A DNA stretch of 64,000 nucleotides from Dreissena polymorpha (taxonomy: Eukaryota > Mollusca > Bivalvia > Myida > Dreissenidae). Position numbers and translations under genes: made by a program. Under the pieces are notes generated by a model. It was not told where the DNA came from, made no database searches, and saw only the letters and a list, made by a program, of their open reading frames with translations. Of the stretch, positions 53,261-64,000 are shown piece after piece (positions within the stretch are counted from its first letter, which is position 1; every line of letters begins with the position of its first letter). The stretch lies in assembly GCF_020536995.1 (NCBI RefSeq), contig NC_068358.1, positions 682,001-746,000 of the forward strand. Reading direction: 5' to 3'.

Positions 53261-54239
53261 TCACACCAAGCCATAAACCACAAGTCACATTATTTACACA
53301 TGATCTATTTGCAAAATTACTTAAAAGTGTTTTCTCATGAGGACAACACAAGTAGGTATTACTTAAGCATCATATAACGGGTTCAATGTTTTACATTCAT
53401 GTAGACTTACATTAAAATATGTTCAATTTATGCCGCTGTTTTAAAAAAGTAGACACAAACTATAAGTCTAGAGTATTATAATAACAAACTACAGTTTCCC
53501 AGTTGAGCTTTCACTAATTTTTATGATGGTTTTGTTTTTACAATTAATGCTTTGGAAGCAGAAATATCATGAAGCATTAGACATTTTAAATTTGAAACTA
53601 GAGTTGAAACACAATAAATATATATTATTTAATATAAGCAATTTATTAATTTTGACTAAAAATAAGTGAAGTCTGAGAAAAAAACACATGAAAATCATGA
53701 ATTTTGTTCGGTTTTACACGTGGTTGAACTTTGTCAGAAAACACTTTGGCCATATACGGAAAATTGAAGGTAACACAAAAGTAGCTTAATTAGTTAGCTC
53801 ATATAAAGCAACGCGTGCACGGAAGATCAAAGGAAACAGAGGTTCAACAAAGAAATGGCCGAGACAGTTTAAGAAACAGTAACATTATGAAGAATCATAC
53901 AGATAAGAGAGTGTGTCTCCAGAACACTACAGTGGATCTGAATCCAATTAAATCTATTCGTTTATAGAAAATGAACATTATGTATGTGATCATCCTCCAA
54001 AATCTACTGCTTTTCTAGAATTATTCAAGTATATGCAAACATCCAGACATGTTAAAAATTGTTATATACTAAGGGATTCAGAGGTCACTTGAGGCAACAG
54101 TGACTGCATCCGTTTAAGAGCTTAGCAAAGCTAGAGAATGTCTAGATTGCATTTGGCGCAGATGCGAAGAAATGTGTCACGCGATTTAAGAGAATATAGT
54201 AAATAAGATACAAATAAAGACAAACCAATGGCCATGGCT
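53260..54239. other. Intergenic DNA left of copy B
   Basis: AT-rich. The last 400 bp (about 53830 onward) has a more balanced composition and may be the decayed upstream part of the same exon that opens the window, but copy A does not extend far enough to compare. Confidence 0.3.
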
Positions 54240-54700
54240 ACAAGTTCCTTGAAAATTGTTCTGTCAACTTTGTGATTGTAAGCTAGGGACTGAAGCCGAG
54301 GTTTCTACATGTGTGTGATTAAACATATGATTTGTCAGACATTGACATCGATGAAAGGTTCATTAGACAGTATTGAGAGAATTATGGACTAACGAAGACT
54401 GAGACGCAAGTAAAAAAACAGCGAATTAGACAAATATGACTATAACTGCAGTAAATTCTCACATATGTCTTTGAATGACTTAAGGCATTACTCTGAAAAA
54501 AAAGAACAGCAGCAGGAGAGAAGCAACTGCTTTCAGAAGTATGGAACCATCTTTTGACAATCTGTATTCAAATACAAGTGATATACAAACAGTGATAACT
54601 GAGCCTGAAAAACTAGAGTACATGAATCTTCAGACGATTGAAGATTGTGCTGTCATTTGCAATATTTTCCAGCGGTCTTTCTATTGCTTTAACTGCGGTT
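54240..54700 (+). pseudogene. Broken copy B of the unidentified exon at the window start
   Basis: Starts 'agttccttgaaaattg' against 'agttccttgaaagttg' at base 1 and follows it to the end of the reading frame ('gagtacatgaatctt.agac.attgaagatt'). Early stops and small indels break the frame, whereas copy A is open. Confidence 0.8.
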
Positions 54701-55169
54701 GATTTCTTTCAGATATTTTTTTGGTTTTGGTTTCACACTTATTTTAACACCATAATAAGACTTGTTGGTGAGTTGCTTGGGTAGGTGTTGTAAAATGTAT
54801 TTTATTTAATTTCATTTATATAAATATTTTAGGAAGAGTATTTAACTTATGAACTTGGAGTACTGATGTATTCCCAATTGGCATTATTTTATAGATCATT
54901 AGCCAAAGGGGTTTAGTACATCAAAATAAAAAAAACCTGTTGATAGCCTTTTGAAACATGACGCAAAGGTTTAATATTATTTTTGATAATAACTTTAGTT
55001 GACAATAGTTTTTTATTAAATTTACAGACTATGTTTTATAGTTTTGGAATTTATTATTGATTGTATTATTTAACAATTGTTGATGTTTTGTTTGGCTTTT
55101 AGACAACTTTGCATATGTCAAGTCTGACTATAAGTCATTACTACAATTTCAATATTCAGTAGTGCCATA

Positions 55170-57821
55170 TGCTCAGCATTGTAAGAACGGAAAATCTACC
55201 AAAACGCACCCGGCCAATTTAGACTGTACCCGAAATGTATTCCCGCGCAACATCCTATATCTTAAAACGTGCTACGGAATACGAAACACAATTCTTTTTA
55301 AACAAAAAGTGCCTGAACATGCTTTTTTGTGATATGAACATACTTAATTTAAAAAAAAAGCTGACAACGAAAAATTTAGCGTTAACATTGTTGGGTACGT
55401 TTTAGTATATTTACCGTACCCTGGGTACATTTAAGTATTCTTAAGAGTACCCGGGTTACATTTAAGTAGTACCCGAGCCGACAATGATCAATCGATCGTT
55501 AATTAGCGTATCGGGTTTGCCTCCCAGAAGACAATCGCAAAACAAAAATGATCATTCACCAAAGCAAGTTATTCGAACGGTTCCCCGAAAGTACGTTGTC
55601 CAGTATGGCGCTTTGAAGATTGTATGGCCCCTTGTCGAGATAATTTCGACCAGAGCAACGTGAGTTTAACGTTCGTTTTACGTTTGTTCAACGTATGTTT
55701 TTATGCATGGAACCCTTGCGACGGGTGTTGGCGCAAGTGTCAATTGCGTCGGTTGCGGCGAACATGCTATCAAGGAAAAGACGCAGGATCGACGTTCGTC
55801 CGACGCAAACTCGACATTATGTAGACGAACCCCGGTTTACATAAACATTTTTCACTTTGTCTAATGAGAATATCCGCAAATTACTTCGTGCGTTGACATG
55901 CAAATAAGGAATCATTTTTACCTCACTATGTTTACCAACATCGGATGGCACAGTTCAGAAATCCAAATAATATTCTTTTTAATCAGTGATTTTCTTAAGC
56001 GCACAATACTGATCAATAGAAAGAGAATTCGATGCTTAGTTATTCACAAAACCATATTGCCTCGTTCAATGCCGATAAGAAAACAGTTTGTGTTCTTAAC
56101 ACATCTTCTGGAACAAATGTAACGGGAAAGTCCTGTGAAAGTCATTCGACAAAATATTTGGTTCATAACTTAATACTAATAACCAAATTAAGGAATGTAG
56201 CGTACTCCATAAGAGAATTTGCTCAGAGTTCTGGCGATGGCGTACAATGATAATTAAACTACCCGGTAAATTCAATTAGATATATCTGGGCCTACACTAT
56301 TTGTGTAAAATTAAAATTGAATAGGCACCAGAACCGTTGCGAGGTTTGGATGTTGTTGTTTTTTTTTGTCTGAAATTTCTACGCAAAACAATACCATGAC
56401 TACTTGTACAAACAATGGAAAGACGTTTTTATATCGATTAATACCGATTGCCATGGTCTATTTGACGTCAAGTGGCTGGACCCACAAACGACTTGGTCGC
56501 TTCATCCTATTAACGTAAGAAGCTTTTGAGTTCTGGAACGCAGAAAAATCGATGTCTTCCATGGGCCGTGTGCGCATCTGGCTACACGAGCAGCCCTGCT
56601 GTCATGTTGCGGCACGGTGATCACGTGCCCACTGCTGTTTGGACCTATATTGCAGTCCGCACAGGCTAATCAGGGACATTTTCCGTCTAAACTGCATTTT
56701 TTAAATGTGACTTTCTATAAACGAAAATTCCATTTAAGCGGAAAGTGTCATCCCTGGATGTGCGGAATGCACAGGCTAATCTGGGACGCCACTTAACGCA
56801 CATGCATTAAGCCCAGTTTAAAAAAAACAAACGAGGTTCTATTAATATGTTGGGGAAAACATCGGGACGACCCAGGGGAAGTTGCCACATTATTTTATTT
56901 GGATTTATTTTCCACCATAGAGCCAAGCATTTGTCGCTTAATCCCTCGGTGTGAGATGCAGTGTGTCCAGCAAATGGCCCGATGGCATCGGGCGTTCACG
57001 AGATCTTAAATCCGACCTAAGTGAATGATCCCGGAACAGGCGTAGTTTTTACATCCCAAATGGTTGCGGGGGTAAACGTCTTTGGATAATTTCCGCCATT
57101 ATTTCCCCTCCCTCGAGGAGGGGGCATTTATAATAGTATGATTATCGTTCAGTGTAAGATATTTTGTTACGTAGTTCTTATTCATTATAATGATAAAATA
57201 TTACATTTAATTAGACGTAAACGCGATTAGAAAATGTAAATTGGGTTTGAACACACGGAAAATAGTTTTCATGGTTATTTGTCCACTGAATTAAATTCAC
57301 GACGTCATGAATAAGTAACAGTAGACAGTTACTTATTCCTTCGGTTATGACCAAAATGCATTATAATATTTCGCGCAATAATTATATAAGCAGGTGGTCA
57401 CGCGTTCAGTAATAATGTGTTTAAACGGTTCGTTATCTTATCTTCTTCACTTTAATCAACAACTACTAGTAGAACTTATGTCATGTTGTGGCTGTATTAC
57501 ATGCTACGCCATTGCAGAACACAGATTTGTTCCTGACAAATCTGACAGAAAATACTCCATTCTAGAAACTTATTTCGAGTCTACAGAGTCGACTCGGTAG
57601 ATCGAAAACAAGGATCTCTATATGTGTTGATGCTGCTATTGTACGTATATTCGTTACTTTTTATGTAATATCCAAGACATTGAAATTGCATAGTTACACG
57701 TGATATTTACGTAAATGAGGCATTTAGTCACAATAAACACGTATACGTTAAAAGATAAAATAGTACAGTTGCATGGAAATACTGAATAGGTTATGCGGCC
57801 TTAAATAATAAAAGACAGCCG
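55170..57821. other. 5' flank of LRR gene B
   Basis: After a short unique stretch (55170..55500, with 'gggtacatttaagta' repeated) the sequence aligns with 2880..5252. The copies differ by scattered substitutions and small indels, giving a background divergence well above that in the exons. Confidence 0.5.
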
Positions 57822-59758
57822 ATGATCCAAAACCCGAAAACCTCCGCGCGCATGCGCATTAACTATGACGCCTCCACGGATGAGATCACCGCAGAAAAGC
57901 AGGTGCAAATACAGAGGTGGCTTACCAGCGTGGAGCGTCAACAGCCGCCACCGGAAGTGGCCGTGATGGACGCCACTGGAGCAAGTCAGAAACCGCATGT
58001 TGATACAAGCGATGAGGAGAAGCTGGCGGCCATAAAAGCCGCCCTGGAGCGTCTGGACAGCGGCACGGTCGCGAGAAGTTTTAGTGGACGCAGCAACGGT
58101 CTGTCGTCATGTGTTACGATTATTTTTTACATGTATATTCAATGTTGAACCAACTTAACCAAATTAACCGATGCGCTAATTTAAACCATTGGTTGTTTTC
58201 TCCTTTTTAATATTTTTCGTTAAAATTGAACCAAACCGCGCACAAATATTTATTTATATGTGACTTTAAACTGATGTTAAAACTTTTAATTCATTTTTTC
58301 TATTTGTGAACAAATCGATGCTAATGCTCGTTAAACTGGTTTTATCATGGTTTCTAGATAAGCGAACACCGTATCCATCTACACCGTCTAGAACGCGCAC
58401 GTACCTTCGACTCGATTTACCACTTCCGGTTCGCGCATACCGGGAAGCTTGCAAACGCATGCGCATTCAACCACTTCGACGGGTTCTGGGTCAGTTTGGG
58501 CGACCACGCATTATTCTGAATGACCTTTGTATGTCGTCCTACGACGTTCGAGCAGCATGCAAGGGGTTAAAGGTAAAAATGATGTTCAATTTAGCGTACA
58601 TTAAACGTTAATCAACAGCATGCATGGTCTACTTTTGGTTGAAACAAAATGCCGGTATTTATCCAATCTGTTTATGATGTTTATTTAATTTCGATGTGAT
58701 AACACATATAATTACTGTAAAGGGAAGCAATAAATATTTTTATGAGCGCATGCGCGAATTGATATATGGAACTACTCTTCTTTTCCTGAGATAATGTTAG
58801 CTTTGTCTTTTAGAAATTACATACATTAAACAATTTCCATTAAAATGGACTTAAATAAGGATTGAGCGCGCCCATGTTTAACCATATTTCATTAATTCGT
58901 TTATAAGGTCGCCGTGGTGTAATGGATATGGTGTCCGCCTAGCGACCGGGAGGTCATTGGTTCGACCCCAACCGTGGGAGCGTTCTTTAGATCTCCCCCA
59001 AAGACACCAAGTACTGGTTCTAGGCCCAGGAAACGGACTCGAGAGCGTTCCAATAAGCCTGAGGCTTTCGATGCAATCGAGCTAAAAATAAATAGGTTTA
59101 AACTAAACTAAACTAATAAGTTTATAATAAGATTGACTATTAGGTTTTAATTAAACACCGTGTAAAGTGTTCAATATTTACAGTTCGAATTGAGATATAC
59201 ATTGTATACAGATATATATACACCGACTGGAATAATTTGTTAAAAGTATGAGGCCTCCGCCAGCTACCTGGACCTCTCCGGAAACTCCCTTGGGGCAGCT
59301 GGATGTGTGCACGTGCTTGACATGCTGGGAGAGAACACCAACTTCACGGAAGTGGTTCGTACAGAATCGTACTGATTGGTTGTATTCTGTTTTAAATTTA
59401 TCAATCCACTTTAACATGCAGTTGCAGTCTGTAGTATCAAGATTTTGAGAAACATAAATAACGTTTTTAATCGTCTTTAAATAACTTCAGAGTCGATCAT
59501 ACATAATACCTAAATTGGATATGACTTGTCACAAATATAGGCGGCTTATGGATTGTTATTAAATGCTTAAAATACTAACGTGGCAATGTTAAAATATCCT
59601 ATACTATTTATGAGCGTCTTGCGGACAACTGCTTGAGCGGTGCCGACATAAAGGCCATAGGGAACCATTTCCTTTACAACAAGGTCATCACGGTGCTCGA
59701 CATTTCCGGTAACAAACTGACGGACGCAAACGGTGTCGTGGTGGCCAACATGATCAAG
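57822..59758 (+). CDS. LRRC74-like protein, copy B (first four coding exons; continues beyond window)
   Basis: Exons 57822-58098, 58358-58572, 59247-59354 and 59615-59758 have exactly the lengths, phases and splice borders of copy A exons 1-4. The protein starts MIQNPKTSARM and includes YREACKRMRIQP, YLDLSGNSLG and VLDISGNKLTDANG. Only about seven residues differ from copy A over some 248, and exon 4 is identical at protein level despite several silent changes. This points to selection on both copies. The remaining exons should lie to the right of the window, beyond the antisense cGLR copy at 63.5 kb. Confidence 0.87.
58907..59115 (+). mobile_element. tRNA-derived SINE in intron 2 of LRR gene B
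   Basis: The tRNA-like head (58907..58981) has an A box TGGTGTAATGG and a B box GGTTCGACCCC. The body has 'gatctcccccaaagacacc' and 'caggaaacggactcgagagc', and the tail ends in 'aaactaaactaaactaa'. The copy A intron lacks it. A second, older copy is at 1636..1803 in reverse. Confidence 0.8.
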
Positions 59759-61031
59759 GTTACTTACATTTTTATTAGACATTCAATTTGCACCCGGTTA
59801 CTCTAGTTACCTTTGATGCATGGCACGATGATAGCATTCATCGACCGACTAAACCGACTCGAATTTCAAACCTGATTGTTTTTCAAAATTCCGAAGCGTA
59901 CTTATTTATGTGTCCACAAAATTTACAATGCCGACAAATATAAAGGATTTTTGCAATATTATATATTCAAACTTGGAACACATATTTGATTTGTACTGCT
60001 CTCACGAGGTTAATGCTGTTTTCATTTAAATTGCACGCGTAGTTCATGCTTTGTTTTGCTAGAAAACAGGTAAAACGCACATAAATAATGTGTAAATGTC
60101 CAATGTCACGTTATCCATGAAGACCGTGATCGGGTGCATGTCATGTAAATACTCTTCTTTTCTACAACACAACTCGCAGCGCAAAAATGACATGTTCAGT
60201 TCGCAAACGATACTTACTTATGATTCTTGTAAAGTGTTAAGTTATTACTTCTATTACTAGTTATTATTATAAATATTATTAAATAAAATCTCACACCTGC
60301 GGTTTCTGCATTCGATTTATAAATTACAATGAAAGTGTTAGGTTGCCGCGCTGTGGTTGCACATCATAATGTGCGCTGAAGTGGGCCGCTGTCAACAAGG
60401 AGTACAATTACCCATGTTTATTGCAATGAGCAAGCTGTTAAACCTATTTTTGCCGTCTTGTAAGGTATTATTAAGGCACAACTACGGCGTTTGTTGAATA
60501 TTTCAAAAGTTGGCTTTCGTTGCGGATTATTCAAAATTATTTTGCCAGCTCGTTTTTTTGTAAAGGTGTTATTTTTCAGATGTGTGTCTGCTTGTTTGCT
60601 TATACTTGGAAACAGTAATCAAAGCATAGCAATTGTTACTTTAGTATTTCCAGATGAATGCGGGTCTATAAACTTGTTCTATTTTTCTGTGTTGTTACAG
60701 TCCCTTAGCATAATTGATGAGCACGCACGAAAATATTTTTTGTATATAATATACACCAAAAACTTTATACTACATGTATATATAGTTGTATAATATTTGT
60801 TGACTTCGATTGAGATAAAACATGCAATATTTACATGGAACGACTAAACCGTACTAATACGATTTAGTAGTTAAAGAAGATCGTGCGTCGTTATAATTGT
60901 TTCCTTTGTAACTGTCGTGCGTCGCGAAGCATTTCGTCGTTCGAACTCTACAACTTCCAGTCGACAGGACACGTTATTTTCGCGATATATTATAGAGAGA
61001 GTGTCTTTGATAATGTTCGTTCGTTGAATTT
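59759..61031. other. Intron 4 of LRR gene B, collinear with 10906..12610
   Basis: Aligns with copy A except for the element at 11181..11515 and other small indels. No conserved ORF. Confidence 0.5.
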
Positions 61032-61991
61032 AAAGGGGCCTTTTCACGTTCTGGAAAATTGACAAAATAAAAATTACAAATTTCAGATTCGCAAATTTTC
61101 GTTGTAGTTATGATATTTTTGAGGTACCAGTAATACTGAACATTAGCATGCTCTTAAATATCTATTATATGCATCTTTTTGGCGATTTAAAAACCTGAAA
61201 ATTATAAAGCGTTGCAATGCGAAACGATTGAATAATTTGGAGAGTTCTGTTGTTGTCCTTATATTTTGTGATTTTATGAGGATTGCTTATAAATTAAAAA
61301 ATACATCACTTATTGTGTGAGCACGGATGGCCCAGTGGTCTAAGCGATAGACTTTTACTCCTGGGGTCAATGGTTCGAGACCAGTTGAGGATTACTTTTT
61401 TTCTTTCTGTAATTTTATTCTTATATTTTTTTTTATTTGAGCTTTTAAAGTGATATTATGGGCATTTTTCACTGTTGAATTGAGCTGCAAAGAATTAACA
61501 GGTCAAAATAATTAGTTAAAATGTGGAAACAGACCAATTATCTACAACTCATCTTGCTAGCAGTTGTTTATAATATATATATATATTATTTTCGATATTT
61601 TACATGACTCACCAAGTCCTCTAAGCCGAAATGATCCGTAAAACAAAATTGTGTCTTTGTGTCGTATGAATGAATCTGCATGAAAACTACATTTAGACTC
61701 GCATCGTACATCGAATCATTTCTGTCCTCAGTTGTCAAAACGAAAGTACGGTTGATATTCAGATGGATTATTTTTCTTTTTCCGGGATATTGTTTTAGTA
61801 TGTTGATGCTGCATTAACAAATATAAGTGTATATGATGTGAAAACACCAAAAATAAACAACGGTTGCGATAGACACCTATATACTGTTATGTGCCCATAA
61901 TATCTCTTTAAGATCCAATGTTTACATTTATCAATATAAAGCATTTAATGACACACTTCAATACATGCCAAAATCTGTAAAAAGGCCCTTT
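61032..61991. mobile_element. TIR element AAAGGGGCCTTTTCAC with an embedded tRNA-like segment
   Basis: The left end AAAGGGGCCTTTTCAC is matched in inverted form at the right end (...TAAAAAGGCCCTTT). Copy A lacks this 960-bp block between 'gttgaat' and 'gtgtcaggttg' (about 12600-12630). At 61321..61396 it holds a tRNA-like stretch with A box TGGCCCAGTGG and B box GGTTCGAGACC, but without a pairing acceptor stem. Parts recur at 17740..17990 and 7060..7160. Confidence 0.75.
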
Positions 61992-63483
61992 GTGTCATGT
62001 TGTCAGGTCGATGCACGATATTCAATGCGACACACGATACGGAACTCGATATTGATCACCCGCACAAACCCATGCGAGAGACACCAGACCCAAAGACAAA
62101 TCTAATAAAAATAATGGAGGTCCGATAACATTTTTTAAGATTCAAAGGCCCCCGTCTGGTAAAACAGTTCTAAGCGTCATTTTACTTTCATAAACAGAGA
62201 AAACAGATAGGACAATTGAAGAACATTCTTAAAATTGGTTGGATTATTGGTTGCAATATTATAATGATCTGTACGACTGATTGAAAAATGAAGAAATTTC
62301 GTCTGTTACACCCATACACATATGAATATAATATGGATAACTGTAAAGATAAATAGTCTATATCATTAGTATTGAAAAATGTCCGGTATTAGATCTAGTG
62401 AGTACTTATGAAATCCACAATTGGCAGAAACTTAATGCCTGTACTATTTCCCATTTTTCACATGGGTTGAACACTTAACAACGACCAACGACATTCGAAT
62501 TTCGACGAAACATTTCCTGCAAAAACATAGCGCGATATTAATATATATTTAAACGCCACGTGTTTTCCTAAATAGATTTGGTAATTAAGGAGTAACTTAT
62601 CGTGTATCGACCTCAAATGGAGACAGGAGAAATTCCGTGTGGAATTTAAGATCGAAGACGAGTATGTCACGCGAGTTGTGTATCGTGTTATTTCTTAAAA
62701 TTTACCCGACATTTTTACAAGATATATACATTTCCAGAAAGGAAATTCATTTCTGCATTGAACAAGAAAGAATTCATCGAAATCACTGCACAATTGCTTT
62801 GAGTTATGGCTGTGCAAAGCGATGCACCATGTTTTCGGGTCATTTTGAGTTGACTACCGTGTTACATATATTGGATAGTGCTATTTTTCCCCATAGAAGT
62901 TGATTGTTCGTTTTACTTTGATAATTTTTCATTAAAAACGATGTTTTTACTAATTAATATCATAGGCACACGCTAACCACCTGTGCTAATGAGTACCTGT
63001 TTATGCGATTATATTTCACTAAATCCAGATAATTATGTCCGAGCTAAACAGTTAAGTACGCAGAACAAGCGAACACAGCACTACACCTTTGAGTTTCTCT
63101 GTTTGAGTATTGATATCGATGTCTATACACGTGTAATAAACTAAATTCGTTCAAATTAATAATAGTCAAGTGTTATAGATGAAATAGTAGCCTTTTGATG
63201 GACATGGTACGTATCACTTTAATCTGACTCACGTTAAAGGATAACTGAGATTTTTATGGGAGACAAACAATTTGCATAGTATTGAGACATCCTTAGTTTA
63301 TTACATGCATGCGCCTAATTTTTCAATGAACACATACATTTTTTTATGAACACGTATTTATTTAGGCAACCTTGTTATGAATTTATCATAACAATTCATG
63401 CAATTACATCCTCTAACATTTGAAATGAGAACAGTCAACTCGTTTTAATTAATCATCATTTGCACTGAAACGTGATCCAAAGT
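61992..63483. other. Intron 4 of LRR gene B, 3' side of cGLR copy B
   Basis: Collinear with 12630..15254 but lacking the 670-bp inverted duplication and the Penelope-like insertion of copy A. About 63095..63290 has extra sequence that copy A lacks. No gene is seen. Confidence 0.5.
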
Positions 63484-64000
63484 TCAGAAGTATTTCCCGG
63501 ACAAGATGATTTTATCTTTAAACTCGTTTACCAACTTGGTCATGTCTTTGTTTTCCGTTCGAACGAGGCGTAAGGCGGTGACCAGCTGATTCTGAAGGAC
63601 TTTCTTTGCCTGAAGCAGAGCGTCATCCGGGCACTTCCGGAACAGGTCATACTTTGGGCCACCAGGCGGCTCGTAGCCGGGATACATCCGGGTAATCAGC
63701 GGGTTCGAGTAATAGAAATGGGGCAAGTGCTTTGCGTCCAGGGCCGCTTCCAGAAGACTAATGAAGTAAAGCAGAGCGTCGTATGTGTTGTTAAGGGCAA
63801 CGGTCGGACGCAAGTGACATGTGAACATGACTTCGTAGAGCGCGATCTGCTTCAAGTGGTACGATTTCAGCACGGTTACGAGTTGGGGTGGTGACTGTTT
63901 TGAATCTTTGGCTGGCGTCTTAGCTTTGACGAAGTACGTCTTCATTATGCGCAAGGCTGTCAGAATGTAATGCCCCCTTGCAGTGGTCCTGATAACATCC
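63484..64000 (-). CDS. cGAS-like receptor, copy B (C-terminal part, runs off the window)
   Basis: The frame is open from the window edge (DVIRTTARGHYILTALRIMK) to the stop after LSGKYF. It encodes the C-terminal helical lobe LKSYHLKQIALYEVMF...LPHFYYSNPL. Over about 156 residues it differs from copy A at eight positions plus one extra Ile near the end. Position and strand relative to LRR gene B repeat the nested arrangement of copy A. The catalytic part lies outside the window, so activity cannot be judged here. Confidence 0.85.
   Translation of the reverse strand, partial: DVIRTTARGHYILTALRIMKTYFVKAKTPAKDSKQSPPQLVTVLKSYHLKQIALYEVMFTCHLRPTVALNNTYDALLYFISLLEAALDAKHLPHFYYSNPLITRMYPGYEPPGGPKYDLFRKCPDDALLQAKKVLQNQLVTALRLVRTENKDMTKLVNEFKDKIILSGKYF

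Noticed and set aside
58907-58981. Functional tRNA gene
   Set aside because: The tRNA-like head is followed by the body and tail of a SINE, and an older copy with the same body exists at 1.6-1.8 kb.
61321-61396. Functional tRNA gene
   Set aside because: A and B boxes are present, but the ends do not pair as an acceptor stem and it lies inside a TIR element.

Overview
The window looks like nuclear DNA of a bivalve mollusc. It is AT-rich, its genes are split by long introns, and it is crowded with short interspersed elements. It also carries cGAS-like/Mab-21-like nucleotidyltransferase genes of the kind greatly expanded in bivalves. A heterodont such as Dreissena or Mya is my guess from the repeat style; that is recollection, not a search. 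All exon models were built by hand from reading frames, splice-site consensus and comparison of the two copies described below.

The backbone is a large direct segmental duplication. Copy A starts at or before base 1 and runs to at least 16.5 kb. Copy B starts near 54.2 kb and runs off the right end. Each copy contains, in order: the end of an unidentified gene (open in A, broken in B), an LRRC74-like leucine-rich-repeat gene on the + strand, and a cGAS-like receptor (cGLR) gene on the - strand lying inside an intron of the LRR gene. LRR gene A can be followed through 13 coding exons (5253..38348, about 645 aa, C-terminal EF-hand). LRR gene B shows its first four coding exons before the window ends. 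cGLR A is complete (three exons, 19964 down to 15255, about 484 aa) and keeps the GS...E-x-D...D catalytic signature; cGLR B enters the window only with its C-terminal part.

Between the two LRR loci (38.4-54.2 kb) lies a second, more distant Mab-21-like pair on the - strand. One is an intact single-exon 811-codon gene (49877..52312). The other is a decayed tandem paralogue (about 44.1-47.25 kb) carrying a 5'-truncated LINE with a clear 13-bp target-site duplication and abutting an LTR-retroelement fossil (38817..44112). The window is therefore a cluster of nucleotidyltransferase-fold and LRR genes; a shared role in innate sensing is inference.

Mobile DNA explains most differences between copies A and B. 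The most striking is a 4.16-kb foldback-type element (6104..10265) made almost entirely of inverted and nested subrepeats. It has 8-bp target duplications and a clean empty site in copy B. Copy A also has a truncated Penelope-like element carrying a GIY-YIG endonuclease and a well-formed hammerhead-ribozyme motif, plus a second Penelope-like reverse transcriptase in an intron of cGLR A. Other elements are an inverted-repeat-flanked element with a decayed GCDT-motif ORF, a CR1/Jockey-like LINE remnant, tRNA-derived SINEs and several MITE-like elements. Stretches between these are AT-rich intron or intergenic DNA in which I see no gene.
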